64,000 nucleotides of DNA, taken from Breviolum minutum Mf 1.05b.01. Taxonomy: Eukaryota; Sar; Dinophyceae; Suessiales; Symbiodiniaceae. Position 1 is the first letter of the stretch, and the number at the start of each line of letters is the position of its first letter. Location of the stretch: contig DF239659.1 of assembly GCA_000507305.1 (NCBI GenBank), positions 62,001 through 126,000 of the forward strand. Reading direction: 5' to 3'. Below are positions 36,601 through 48,044 of this stretch, in pieces. The notes beneath the pieces are model-generated. The model made no database searches, was not told the DNA's origin, and saw only the letters and a list, made by a program, of their open reading frames with translations. Position numbers and translations under genes: made by a program.

Positions 36601-36668
36601 TTTTGTTTGGCTCAACATTTCCCTTGCAGGCCTGGAAGCTTGAGACCACTCCCAAAGAGGCAAAGAGG
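30665..36668 (+). CDS. Large multi-exon gene, function not recognised
   Basis: At least twelve exons with consistent strand and splice borders. 30665-about 30727: EITEIIAEEDRWIPRFQEYY. About 31432-31502: RKAFDDLLPTLFHREANEGF. 31665-about 31727: QIPDEDLQIERRLPFDTGHG. 31921-32094: DPLVILSDSFFGTWTSSPER, ending at a perfect GTAAGT. About 33791-33914: TYDEMMADPAMSFLEEPIRE. About 33959-34027: PQQPTSAKDLSELAAGLIEG. About 34040-34138: QFDFVKLKADLLQELFTWPN. 34271-34371: RELIKAWSPSNLCEKKAVGI, with GTGAGA. 34705-34786: TVRYALSAFEEWWDVLQAAL. About 34838-34900: LRLEDLNSAIKNLRRCFGF. About 35202-35272: GLIDRIRRWAMFGNASLPAF. 35590-35722: PLMGFELVFALSLFDRPINH. 35773-35895: FTMLGSAVSLKHVGTACGLL. 36059-36112: an acidic EEEKEEEK tract. 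36630-36668. Composition is that of a folded, helix-rich protein. I cannot place it in a family. Ends are unknown. Confidence 0.6.
32095..33790. other. Long intron or gap between exons
   Basis: About 1.7 kb between two good exons. One possible coding block, 33068-33204 (MDLARTRQHAVGAQLPLAGG), is open to a stop at 33202-33204 but has no matching downstream donor. Otherwise nothing was recognised. Confidence 0.35.
34622..34662. repeat. 10-bp tandem repeat, four units
   Basis: Four head-to-tail copies of AGTCACAGAT, the last one degenerate, inside a probable intron. Confidence 0.85.
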
Positions 36669-36899
36669 GAAAACTTGGGGGTTGGCTGCCTCATGACTCA
36701 GGGCATCATCTAACAAAGCTCTTGTGGGGTCTGCATGAGAAGTCACGAAAGCTGGGATATCCCAGCTGAATTTTTTCTTCTTTAGAAGTATCCTTTAGAA
36801 GTATCGGGGGCTGCTAGTTTCCGCCTTTGCCTGATACAGCAGGTCGAGGGGGGGCTACCCATGAAAATCAGACTTTTCGATGGGGGGAGGTTGGGGCCA

Positions 36900-38333
36900 C
36901 ACTTGTAGGGTGGTTGAGGCGAGTTCAAGGCATCATCATCAGCAAAGCACCGGGTGTTTACCTTGTCCAGTTTTGCACCCGATTGGACGAGATTCCGCTG
37001 TTTCAACGTATGCTGAGCTTTTTTGCAATCGCAGGATTCCAAGAAATATCCACCGAATGAGACCATCCCACATGTGTGGAAACCTGGACATAGTTGGCTG
37101 TTGATGTAAAGCTGCTGATGTGAGCTGTGACCCTTGCAAATCCATCACTACAGATGAAATGATTGCATACGTTTTTTTTCTAAATGATAGTAATTACTAA
37201 TTACTTACACATAATTGGAAAGTCTTTCTTGCTTGTTTGCAAGAGATGCTGATATTTTGATGGCTGTTCTAAATTTGAACCTGAGGCTCATGCAAGCAGT
37301 GAGCAGAGCAACGCAAGTGCCTCAGGTGAAACATCGACAGCCAATAGAACCATGTACTGGTCGGATTTGATTGAGGTCTCCACCGGACAAGGAAGAGGCT
37401 AGTTGGGGTTCGTTTTGGGTGTGTTATGGGTGTGTTGGTTTTTCTCGAAATCAGTTCCCAAACAAGTTGGAAGTCGAAGTTTGAAGTGGCATGAGGTTTT
37501 CTTTCTGAACAGAAACAGCAAGCAACAAGCTCTTCAGGCCATGGTCTCTGCGAAAATCGCGGACGACGGGTTCAACAGCCCAGTGGAGGACCCTGCAGCA
37601 AAAAGGAAGTCACTTCACCCAGCGGTGCAGAAGACAACGGCCACAATGTCTCTTTACTGTACATCTCTTTTGATAGGTAAAATTCCTACGTGTTTGACTG
37701 TTGAACACATTCGGTCCATTCACCATTGTCACTCCCCTCTTCTGCGTGAACCCATGCTAATACATTTTAAAAACATGTTAAGGCCATGTCTGGGAAACTT
37801 TTAACCATTTGCTACGTTGAAGTGCTTGCTCCCAGTTCGTCTCGTTTCTTGTCGGGGAGGACAAAATCACTTTGAAGGCCAAGGCAGTGTTTCCTGTGGA
37901 CGGAGATCCAACAGAACACAGAGGAAGTGTCACTGCTATCAGAGACCTTTCAAGCATTTATAGTACTGGTATTTCTTGAACATAGACATTGCATATTGGA
38001 GGGACTGTTATGGACTGTCCCGAAGGCGGAAAGAGATATGCTGCGACTGCAGCTGCAAGAGGAGGTCGTTCCAGTGCCAGGCGTCATGCACGCGGTCAAG
38101 ACACTTCGCACAGTGGGAACACTTCACTCCCGGCCGCGTTGCGCAGGCAGCATCTACTCGCGCTCCATTGTGCCAGGACCAGGTGGGTTTCACTGCTGCC
38201 ATTTTATAATATACTAATTCAAATTAATTCAAATTATATCAATGTAATTCCACAACATGCACCACTCCTGAAAGTTTGTCTTCTTCCCCTTGTTCTCCTG
38301 TTTCTTCTTCTTCACTCTTCTTCTTCTTCTTCT

Positions 38334-38373
<40 letters not shown>

Positions 38374-38790
38374 AATTGTTGTTGTTGTTGTTGTGGTAGC
38401 TTGTCAGGCTATTATCGAGTTCCAAAGGCCTTTGGAGAAGCCCGCAAGGCTCGCCGAAGATTCAGCAGTGCCAGAGCTTCTCACTACTTGAGATGTGGAG
38501 ATTGTCCAAAACCTCCTTTTAGCAAAGCATGATGAGAGACCTGGTGGGAAATTTGCGAAAATTTGCTTTGTTGGGGCATGCGTAGGATACTGCCCCGAGC
38601 CTGAGTGGAAAGTCCGCATCTCATCTCTGAATTTTTGCATTGGAAAGAGTCGAGCTTTTGAAGAGGCAGCCCCTGAACCAAGCTTCGACTTGGTACTGAG
38701 GGGCACCAGTGCGTGGGATCAGCTGAGACTGAAAGCGCAGTGGCTGCTCCTTGCATGCATGGTCGCAAAGATGGTGAAGGGATCCGCAGG
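36900..38790 (+). CDS. Exon cluster, unrecognised; possibly continues the preceding gene
   Basis: Candidate blocks: about 36920-37050 (GIIISKAPGVYLVQFCTRLD), about 37517-37660 (two overlapping open frames, one with LQAMVSAKIADDGFNSPVED), 37836-about 37922 (FVSFLVGEDKITLKAKAVFP then VDGDPTEHR, followed by a GA donor), about 38015-38180 (VPKAERDMLRLQLQEEVVPV) and about 38540-38700 (CPEPEWKVRISSLNFCIGKS). The block at 37836 is the best supported. At 38400-38500 two frames are open (GYYRVPKAFGEARKARRRFS and ACQAIIEFQRPLEKPARLAE) and I cannot choose between them. Confidence 0.45.
38304..38397. repeat. (TTC)n and (TTG)n trinucleotide repeat
   Basis: A short TTC block followed by about 60 bases of TTG with one TTGTAATTG break. 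Frames across it give poly-Leu, poly-Val or poly-Cys and are not coding. Confidence 0.9.
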
Positions 38791-38821
38791 AAATGCTAAT
38801 CAAGTTGTTGTCCATCAATAA

Positions 38822-40568
38822 TGCGTGCGAAGAATCATACAGCTGTGTGAAATCGTGCAACTGAACCGTGGTGTTCTGGGATTGTTCTGTTCCACTTTTG
38901 CAGTGCCTGTGATTGTAGAATGAGTCATCTTCCACTATCAGGCCTGGCCCAGGGCAGTACGAGGCATGGTTTCCACATGGAAGAAAGAACGCTTCTTTAA
39001 CTTCTTTACTGCTTGTTTTTACGCGGTACTTCCCACGCACTTCTCGCACCCTTTGTCCTATCAAGACTCCCTGTTTGGCCGCCAGAACCAGCCTGGTATG
39101 ACTGACGAGAAGTTGCACAAGCGTAAGTAGGGCCCTCTGCGGGACCCAGCACACCTCCCCAAGATGAAAGACTCAAGCATGACCAATGAACTAGCCTGAC
39201 GAATATGGACGGCTATCCAAACTACCGTAGCGGGTAGCTGCTTGATACAAGAGAGCATTTGAACTTTTAACGACTTTATGCCTGTCTCTCGAAGGAGGAA
39301 TGAACATGCAGCTTATACTGTGAGTTCCCCCGATATACGGCGGACCTCACCAGCTGATAGCCTCTGACAATCTACATTGCTGTTCATGGAGTATGGAGTG
39401 GCATGTGCAAAAGAGTGAAACACGATCTTTCCCCAAAGAGACCGTTTTGTTGGACACGAATGAGCAACTCCCTGCATTCTAAGGAAGGGAAGTTTCAACA
39501 AGGCACCAAAGCTTGTGCAGCATCAGGTCGGGGAAGAAGAAGGATGTCGTGTGAACAATGAACGATCGGAAAGAAGTTATTCAGTGTATTCACTTCTTCT
39601 GATTCTTGTCATGTTGTGATTTTCTTTGGAATTTGCGCTTTTGTGCCGTCCCTTTGTTATTTTCTGCTTGTGCTGCCTGCACCATGGAGCTCCAAAGAGA
39701 TCTGAAAGCTCGTTCATTATGCTCCGACCAGCAAAAGATGAGACCTGCCTATTTGATCCTAGATTTTTGAACTACGACTAGGTGACTTGGCCTACTGTAC
39801 GGTATATGGATGATTTTATGGATGATTGTTTTGGGTGCCAGTTGAGAGGTCAAGCTGGGATAGGCTTTTTGACAGGAAGCGTTCAAGAAGTTGCCTTTCA
39901 TCTCGGAGTTGGCATCCTCCTGTGAGGCCACGAGTCAAACTTTCATTGCAAGTTGAAGTTTTCAAGTTTACGTGACCACAATAACTCTGTAACTCTGAGC
40001 ACGGCAGGGTTTCGGGCTCAGCTCGGATTCTTTCCATTGTGTCGATCCTCAAGAGCTGGGAGCCTAAACACATTGATCACTTTCGACCCGTTTGCTCTTA
40101 TTCGCAATGCATGACGATCTATGTCCATGTGCTTTTCTTTGTAGAATGGTTTTCTAATTTTCTACGATTTTCGTGTATTCTGATTCAACGGATTCTGGAC
40201 ACGCCACCATATCAGACTCTCCTTATATTGCTCCAAGCTCGTCACTTGCATTTGCTTGAAGTCTTGACACGACTATGAAGCAGCACAGAGAAACGAAGGA
40301 CAAATCGCAGCCTACCAACCTTTTCTCTTCTATTTGCAAAGATAGCAACCTTCTTCGCGCAATTTTGTTATGGCTGTTCAGTTTTTACCGTGCGGTGTCC
40401 TCAGTTGTCAACTTCCACATCACATGAAGGAGCCGGCGCAGCTATCTCAGATAGGTGGTTGTCCAGAATTGAACTCGGGGCCAAATCGAAACTTGAGTCA
40501 CACAGATAGTCAGCAAGTTACAGCTATAGATCTTGAATGTTGACAGTTTGTTGTCTTAGCCGTCTCAG
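38822..40568. other. Stretch without supported exons
   Basis: About 1.7 kb with only short uncorrelated open frames on both strands. Nothing recognised. Confidence 0.4.
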
Positions 40569-41575
40569 CCCTTTGATCCGCGTTTTGCCAAGGTATTCTT
40601 TCGGTCGGACCAGGCGCCCGTTTTAAGTTGGTCAGCGCCTGCGGCTTGTAGTGTTGCTTTCAAGCAGTCCTGGGATGTCAAGGTGAAACCTCATAGCATC
40701 TTAATGTATCTCAATGTATCTATGCCAATGTCATTCTTTTTGTGGTACTCGTGCTTGTACAGCCTATACCCTGACATCACAGAGCGATTCGGAGCGGAGT
40801 CCATGAGCCGCTGTGGTGGTAATGTCCGCCTGAAACCATGGAATGTGGCCTTCCGCGACGCCTATCCAAGGTGTCACCGGTTGGGCTTCCGTGTCACAGT
40901 GAGTCACTTGGGAGAGCCTCAAAATGAAGCCCTCCCAATGGTGCCGCACGACTTCCGCCCAAAAGTGTTTGCGTTTGGCTGTGAGGACTGCAGGACCTTC
41001 AGTTCAGCCACCCTAAGCGTTGGAAAGGGCTTGGCAGACTTTTAGCACTTGTACATACTCTTACAATCTTTCAATTAGATTGGAATTTGTCAGAGCCCCT
41101 GAGGAAAATACCATGGAGAGAAGCGAAGGAAATTTGATACCTGGCTCTTCTGCCGCTTTGTTATCTTGATTCAGTTCCCATCTTGTTGGGTTACACTTGT
41201 ACAGGATGCATCAAAGTACTTATATTATGTCTATGTGATTATGTACATGATATATAGATGCAAATAGTCCCCAGAGATATTTGCAAGTAGCTTGGGGATG
41301 CCTAGATGGTCCCAATAAATGTGCAATCTACTAGTGTTTAGTGGCTTATTGATGCTTCTTGTAGGTCTTTGACAAACCTTGGTGTGGGGAGCTGAGCGTC
41401 ACATCATGCGTTCTCGTCCGTCACGGCCAGGGGGATCCCTTCTCTCCTGGCAAATGTTTCGAACAAGTCAAGGTCTTGTGATGTCCTGTGTGAAACGATG
41501 GTTGATGAGGTGGTTTTGCGGGCTTGGTCTTCAGAATCCAAGCGTGGTGTACAGGCATGGGCCTTTGTTAGTCGA
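40569..41575 (+). CDS. Four well-defined exons of an unrecognised protein
   Basis: 40569-40682 (FDPRFAKVFFRSDQAPVLSW, ending before GTGAAA), about 40762-40964 (FGAESMSRCGGNVRLKPWNV and LGFRVTVSHLGEPQNEALPM, ending before GTGTTT), 41365-41472 (VFDKPWCGELSVTSCVLVRH then GQGDPFSPGKCFEQVK, ending before GTCTTG) and 41510-41575 (VVLRAWSSESKRGVQAWAFV, ending before GTAGGT). Exons one, three and four are whole numbers of codons, and the joints FRPK-VFDK and EQVK-VVLR read smoothly. The last intron would be only about 37 bases. The Cys- and Trp-containing sequence looks like a globular domain, but no family was recognised. It may be the 3' part of the gene starting near 30.7 kb. Confidence 0.55.
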
Positions 41576-43173
41576 GTAGGTACTGGCTGTATAGGTGCTC
41601 AAGGCACTCAAGACATTCCATTGCCGCTAATCAACGGTAGACGTCCAGTCAAACATGCAAAAACAAATGGACGGCAGGATAGTATAGAAGACAAGACGGT
41701 CCCCCACTGAACAGAGTCACATGATCTCCAAAGTGTGCAAAGCTTTCATACTGCAAACAAGAGGTTTCCTTCGCATGACAGAGAAACATATGTGAAATGA
41801 GATGCCTTGTTATTCTTTGAAAATAACTGGGCCATATCCATAGATATCAAACCTACCGGAATTTAGCACGCTGAAGCATTGTAGAAGCTGCTCAGAGAGT
41901 TTTTAGCCTTTCAGTTCAAACTGTGCGTTAATCTACACATCCAAGAAAGGAATTGATAAAACCACTGTATAACTCTTCAACTATATTGTCCAGTGGTTGG
42001 CAGGTGCACAATGTAATATTGGCTGAGATATCATGCTGAAAGCCTGTTGAGGCAAAGCAGTCTATGCGGCTGCTTTCCTGGATTCAAGGCCGAACCCTGG
42101 ATGCATCCATCGCAGAAAGCTGATTTGTCAATCAACCTCACCTTAATCATCTTTAATCTCCTTGTGAAAGCCATTGCTACCGGACACTGGATGTCTTGAT
42201 TGCATTTCCCGTGTCCCTCCATGTTTGGGGGCTACCTCAATGCGACCGCGGACCGTGGCAGATCGCGCACGATGCCGATCTGTTTTTTCTTGCTGGAGCT
42301 CAGAAACACTGCGGTTGCGGTCCGAAGCTTAGAACTGAGACCCGGAGAGGTCCTGCCTTGGAGTCATTCCCTTTGCAATGCTTCCGTCCTTTCCTAAACA
42401 TGAAAAGTTCCATGTCTTCAATGATTTGGTGACTTCGACATGCTTCAAGATATACAGTAAACGCAGTAAATGTAAACACACTGTACTTCTACACCAGAAA
42501 ATGATGATGTGCTTCCAAGCAATGTCCCTTTATTTGTGTAGAGATTTGCTGTCAGTCTCGCACTGAGGCATGATGCGCAGCTCATCAAAGTTGCGCAGCG
42601 AGTTGAAGGAATTCTGGGACAGCGGGAAAGGGTTCCTTGGAAGACTTACAGTAAACACGCTACTGCCTTTAGTAGAGAAGCTGCCGGACACCCACTTTGA
42701 ATATATTATGATAATATAGTGCTTGAAAATATGCCAGTTGTACTCCTCAGGATCAAATCATTTGCAGCACAGGAGGCTACAACCACTGAGAAATGATATT
42801 GAAGATTCGAGTTTCAGTGCCTCACAGGATCATCGCTCCTCTCTCTGGCGTTTGATTGCTGGCGAGCAGAAATGTCACGAATCTTGCTGGGGCTCTCAAG
42901 TATTCTTCCCTCATTGTCGATTATCAGAAGAGAGTCGGATGTTTCGCAGCTTCTTCCCACTCATGATGGTCACTTGGAACAAGTCAAGAGCCATTTGATG
43001 CTTCCATTTGATGCAAGGGTGGCAGGTTCGATCTCATGAAGTCTCCAAATAAGGCGTGAAAAGAAGCTGCTGGATGCAAGTGCTGGTTGTGCAAAAGCAG
43101 GCTGCTTCCCTTTGAAATTTTGTCTTCACAATTGGAGTCTTTGTCTCTGTCATCTGCACATATAGTGTGGCAG
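41576..43173. other. Weakly coding stretch
   Basis: One possible exon after GTGGCAG at 42264 is open in two frames (IAHDADLFFLAGAQKHCGCG, or a frame reading VRSLELRPGEVLPWSH that faintly resembles a cupin strand). I cannot decide between them. Otherwise nothing supported. Confidence 0.3.
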
Positions 43174-44113
43174 AGGACAGCCAACACAGAGGGCCGCGTT
43201 TGCCTGCTGGAGAATGCGGACATCGCGACTGCGGTTTGACTCTCAGTGTCTGTGTGAAGCTTGTTGGGTTTGACACATCGCAATTGCAGACTTGTCTCAG
43301 AAGCTCAGGCTTCAAAAGAAGCTTGGTGACACACTTGCGCGCTGGACAAAGAGAGGAGTTGTCTGCTTGCGGCAGTGGTGCTTGTGTGCAGTAAACAAAT
43401 CATGTCCTAAGAGTGTGGGATTGCAGTGGGATGTCCGGGATGTCCATTCCAGGACAGCCAATGCAGAGGGCCGCCTTTGCTTGCTGGAGAATTGAGACAT
43501 CACGGTTGCGGTTTGATTCTCAGTGTCTCTGTGAAGCTCGTTCTCTTTGACCTGCAGCTCAAAGGTTTGGAACGCACATGCTGAATGCACTCGACCGCCA
43601 GACAAAAGCAGGCAGGTGCTGAGTTTAAGTAAGTGATCAGAAAGGGAGTTTGATGATCCTATTCCCTGTTGTCATCACTGGGCATCGGGACCAGATGGTC
43701 AAAGTTTGGCCATGGTGTTGGTTTGAAGGTGGTAGAAAGGACCTCTAATACCGATGTTGGACACTCGCATGGATGTTGGGCATAATAAGAATAGATGAAG
43801 CTCAGCATTTTCATGCAAAGCCTTGTCATGAAATGTGGTAGCTACAAGAGGCCTTTGGTATGAAGGTGTACACTTCTTTTGTGAAGGATTTTCCTAACAT
43901 CAATTGCATGCTAACATCCTATCACAATTCACAAAATGAATTTATATAGATTGGTTCCTAGAACCACCGGCAAAGGGAGAGCTTCGTAGATTCAGACAAT
44001 GCTACAAGCACTATACTGAGGTCTCAGCAACTCTTGTTGTATGCCAGGACAGTCAATACACAAGACGGCGTTTGCATCTTGGAGAGTGGAGACTTCGAGA
44101 CTTCGGTGTGAGT
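43174..44113. repeat. Three diverged copies of a ~100-bp exon-plus-intron segment
   Basis: Copies start at about 43174, 43453 and 44048. Copies one and two share the exon and about 35 bases of the following intron (TCTCAGTGTCTSTGTGAAGC). Copy three keeps the exon frame but is more diverged. The spacing is about 280 and 595 bases. Confidence 0.75.
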
Positions 44114-45234
44114 CTCAGTCCCGGAAGGGCAACGACCGAGAGACCTTTCGATATTGGCTAGTTATTTTGAGCTGCAAGATTTGCTCAAAAAATGTTTCGA
44201 CATATCAATCCTATATTTTCCTCATCCGAGGCATCACCAGCAGTTATTGGATTCAGTAAGTGGCTGGATCCAAGCAGAACAAAGTTCAGGTGCTGGACAA
44301 AGACAGATGTCAGAAGATTCTAACCAGCATCATTGATGTTCTGATTCTGCCTCTACTGTCAATCTTTCCACCAGTAGTTGTGATGGCGGCGAGCACTTGG
44401 CAAGGCCTAGTTTTATGGACTTTCAAAGAATGGCAACAGATGCGACCTGGAGATGGCCTGGGACTTTTGGATGCATGCACTGAAGTTTGCTAAGTTTCCA
44501 GTGATCTTTGTCAAACATAGACTCGAGTCGGCTTTGACAGAAGGTATTGGAGCATTTCTTGTTGAACATGATTTCAAATGGGCACTTAGACAGCAAACCC
44601 TCAGACCGAGCTTTCACCCGCTCCATCGCTTCGAGGTCAAGTGGAAGCCACCTCCTGAGATGACAAGACGAGGGGACTCTGAATGTTCGCGGGGCAATCA
44701 TGACTTGTTATAGCTTATCAGGTGTTATTACCAAATGGAAGAACTAAATTTAGTTGATTTTATTTGCAGCACTACTGTAGTGTCCTTCAGAGCTTTCAGG
44801 AAGCGGTTGCGCACAACATCGAGAATAATCAGGTGCGACTGGGACTGGAAAAACGGCATGCAAGCGCATGCAAGCATGCATCCCGATATGCAGGTTCGCA
44901 TTTCCATTCTATTCAACGCAACCTGAGTCCCTGTCAAATCGAACCCCTATGTTTGCTGGATGAAGGAGCGAATGGCCGATTGCTTCTTTTTGTGGCAGTC
45001 AGCAATGACAAGGTGCCAAGCTGCAAGTCTAAAATCTACCAACAGGCGCCAGCCTTCCTATGATGACCTATCACGACTTACAAGTATGGTGAAAGATGCT
45101 CGAATTAGATTACTGTAACATGTCTCTCACAGCTGCACTTGTGCAAACATGAAGCCGCAGCCGAAGCACCTTGCCTCAGGAGGCTCCAGATGGAACTCCG
45201 TGGTGCAAGGGCTTTGGAGGAGTGCTGGAGGCAG
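43174..45234 (+). CDS. Coiled-coil protein exons with a triplicated exon
   Basis: 43174-43233 encodes RTANTEGRVCLLENADIATA, with AG before and GT after. About 43290-43363 encodes LSQKLRLQKKLGDTLARWTK. A second copy of the first exon starts at 43453, and a relative of the second is about 43556-43610 (QRFGTHMLNALDRQTKAG). A third copy of the first exon is about 44048-44107 (RTVNTQDGVCILESGDFETS, followed by GTGAGT). 44791-44832 encodes SFQEAVAHNIENNQ. 45133-about 45232 encodes CLRRLQMELRGARALEECWR. Heptad-like Leu/Arg/Glu sequence suggests a coiled coil. Function unknown. Copy two carries a TGA at 43493-43495 where copies one and three have sense codons, so that copy is probably dead or spliced earlier. 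Confidence 0.5.
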
Positions 45235-46849
45235 TCTGCTACGACCCTGTCAGTGGGAGTCTGAGCGGACTTCGGTCTAATGCAGACGTAAAAATTTTGA
45301 GAAAACCCGCACTTCAACACTTGGAGTTGAGACAATTGAGACCTGCAAAAGCTAAGGTCTTCCGTGGCTGGCATCATTTCGCTCGGCGATCTGCGTCATC
45401 ACCTGAGCACAACTCTTTGCCATCACTGTGCAGGGCGACTGTGGTGATTGGGTGAGAGGACACCGCTGATTCACCTGCAGGCGAATCAAGGTCAGCCTGT
45501 CTGCCAGCATTTTTGCGTTCCAACGGCTGGTGTTGGGTGGCAGACTCAGGTAAATTGCTGATGTTCGGATGTATGATGAGAGCAGCCATAAGTATGATTA
45601 TGTAGGGTGTCTCTTATGAGATAGTGTCTTACCTATATATCATGTATCTCTTATTCTATCACGTGTCTGTAGTTGGTTGGCGGCGCACAGATGGCCGTGT
45701 CATTTCGTGCACATTTTCTCATGTCCAAACCTGTGATTACGTTCGTATTCAAAGTGCTGCGGAATGGACTCCTTCGGTACATACTTCACACATGTCCAAG
45801 CCTGTGATTACGTTCGTGTTCAAAGTGCTACGGAATGGACTGCTTCCGTACGTACTTGGTAAATCAACTGAAAAAGCAACTGATAAACTTCCGTGTTTTT
45901 GACATGAAGCAGCCAAGTCTGTAGTGTCCTCGCCCAATGAAGCGTGAAGTTCCTTCTCGAAGTCGGTCTCCGGCTTCTTGCCCATTGACTCCGTCACTTG
46001 ACTCGAGGGTCTTTGACGTGGAGAATGGCCAGAGTTTGTTTGGGTGATGTGAGTAGCGGACAAAAGTAGTGGATGAACAGAGTATGAACAAGTTGCCTTG
46101 AACAACAAAAGGTCTTTCAGGGAATCTTTTATCTTTCATCAGAGCCCACCAAAATCCATAACCAATAGCCCATAATGCATCATTAAAGCCAGAACATATA
46201 CCGATACAGGGGGGGCCCAGCATCAAGATTGGTCGAATGCTGTCCACCCTTTGTTTTTGGGGGCGCATGTGATGCTTTTGAGGCCCAGTGCCTTCTCTGT
46301 GCGTTCAAGAGCTTTGAGTTTGCAGTTGTTTTCTGCGTTGTCTGTTCGCACTCAGACGTTACTTGGTGTTTCATTCAGGGATCGATTTCCGAGATAAAAC
46401 TCAGGGACCAGACAGATAGGTCTACTCATGTCCACTGCACACGATCTCAATGTGGAGCTCGGTCTGGATGATTAGTGCAAACAGTTTTCCGTGGTCTACG
46501 TGTGACGCCAATGCAGTTAGCCCAAATGTGTTGGTCTCCAATTCTAAGCTGTCGTTGGCAAAGGCGCCAACAGCCTCAGATTTCTCCGCTTTGTGACATG
46601 GGTCGCACACAGGCTGGTTGGTTTCCTGTGACAGTGTTCCGAAAGAAAGACAGTGGGTTTAGAGAGAAGTTGGAAGATATTTGTTTTGCCAGGGATATTT
46701 GTAAAGGGTGTATGCGTTTCCCCTGTCAGGCAGAACACTCTTTGATACCCTCCTCAGTTACCTCTACAGAATGGGTGGACTTGGGGTCTGTACAAAGTGG
46801 ATTTGCAGTAGAGGTACATGTCCCCAAATTGTACGATTTGAAGGTCCAT
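45235..46849. other. Stretch without supported exons, containing a 71-bp duplication
   Basis: Open frames exist (for example + 46475-46879) but have no splice or family support. The 45721-45851 tandem duplication lies here. Confidence 0.4.
45721..45851. repeat. 71-bp tandem duplication, two units
   Basis: Unit one starts at 45721 (ATGTCCAAACCTGTGATTAC) and unit two at 45792. About 60 bases of each unit align with only six or so differences, including GTTCGTRTTCAAAGTGCTRC and GGAATGGACTSCTTC. Confidence 0.9.
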
Positions 46850-46850
46850 G

Positions 46851-48036
46851 ATTTTGTAGAGGATTCCAAGGGTGAATAACTGGGGGTCCACAATGTTTAT
46901 CATTTTGTAGAGCCCCCCCTGTAAAGCAAGATGGGTTTCACAATTTTGTAGAAAGAAACTCCAGACTTTGGGTGTAGGGAGCAGCTTGGGGAGCTCACGT
47001 TTTTTCTTCTTTCTAGTTAGTTTGATGGGCTGGGTTGTCATTTTGTGGAGCCCTCACTGAAGGCCATCTTAGGGTTGCAATTTTGCAGAGACAACCTGAC
47101 CCCCAAGGTGTTTGGAATGATGGCTAGGGTCTTTGGGTGGCTTTGGCTTTTGCTGGGTGTTCACATGCTCGCAATGGTTTTACCCCTTAGCTATCCCGAG
47201 CTTAGGGGTATTTAAAATATTTTGAAAATATGATGAACATTGATGAAGAATGAAGCTACTTCAGTGCAAGGGTTTTCCATGGATTTGCGCTTTTCATACC
47301 TCGGCTTTGGGGTATTGAACTCATTGAAATTCCTTTGGGCTAATACGATCAAATGTGTGTTGTGTGTTTGTGCGGGGCTGCTTTTGCTTGAGGGGCCAGG
47401 TTTTTCATTTTGTAGAGCCGCTCCTGAAAAGCAAGATGGGGGTCACCATTTTTTGTCAGGCAGTTGCTTTTGGGGGCCCCAGGCTTGTTACATCTTTTTG
47501 ATTGTGTTTCCATCCTTCAGTTGTTTTGAGGGGCTGGGGTTGTCATTTTGTAGAGCCCCCTCTCAAAGGCTATTTGAGGGTTGCAATTTTGTAGCAACAA
47601 TGTTACTGTACCCTAATAATGATTTAAATGATGAAACATCTGCATTAATGAAGGCATTTGAGATGAGTCAGATGAGTCTTTTGCATTTGGGGTTTGCTGA
47701 TCGACCGTAACTTCCTTGGGTCTTATTGTAAAACGCAACCCTGGAAAAGCGCAAGGTCCTTCTTACACCTCACCACTCTACTCTACAAAATGGATCTGGA
47801 AGTTGTACAAACAGCTTTGAGATTTTGTAGAGGGCAGATTGGTGTGTTCTGCATCAGCTCGTTTTTGAAAGTTTGCCATTTTGTACTGTTTTCTCCCTCA
47901 TCACTACGAAAATGACATCTCAAAAGTGGGGTTGGGTACCATCATTTTGTAGTACGTGACAGCATTGGGTATTGACCCTGGTTTGTGATTTTGTAGAGGT
48001 ATTTTGGTTGGTTTTTGATTTGTAACTACAAAATGC
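46851..48036. repeat. Cluster of dispersed ATTTTGTAGAG motifs
   Basis: The core ATTTTGTAG or a one-base variant occurs near 46851, 46902, 46943, 47040, 47080, 47407, 47544, 47585, 47822, 47879, 47944 and 47988. It occurs inverted (CTACAAAAT) near 47782 and 48025. Several copies extend to TCATTTTGTAGAGCCCCC or TTGCAATTTTGTAGA. Spacing is irregular (about 40-330 bases), so it is not a simple tandem array. Around 47030-47090 and 47535-47590 a longer unit repeats: GGGCTGGGTTGTCATTTTGT, then GAGCCC, then AGGGTTGCAATTTTG. Confidence 0.8.
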
Positions 48037-48044
48037 CACCCCCC

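Noticed and set aside
38621-39154. 177-codon minus-strand frame
   Set aside because: It overlaps a better plus-strand candidate exon and shows no recognisable domain.
43015-43040. GGTTCGATC, resembling a tRNA T-loop
   Set aside because: No matching acceptor stem, D-arm or anticodon arm could be drawn in the preceding 70 bases.
46475-46879. 134-codon open frame
   Set aside because: No motif or splice support, and its end overlaps the ATTTTGTAG repeat cluster.
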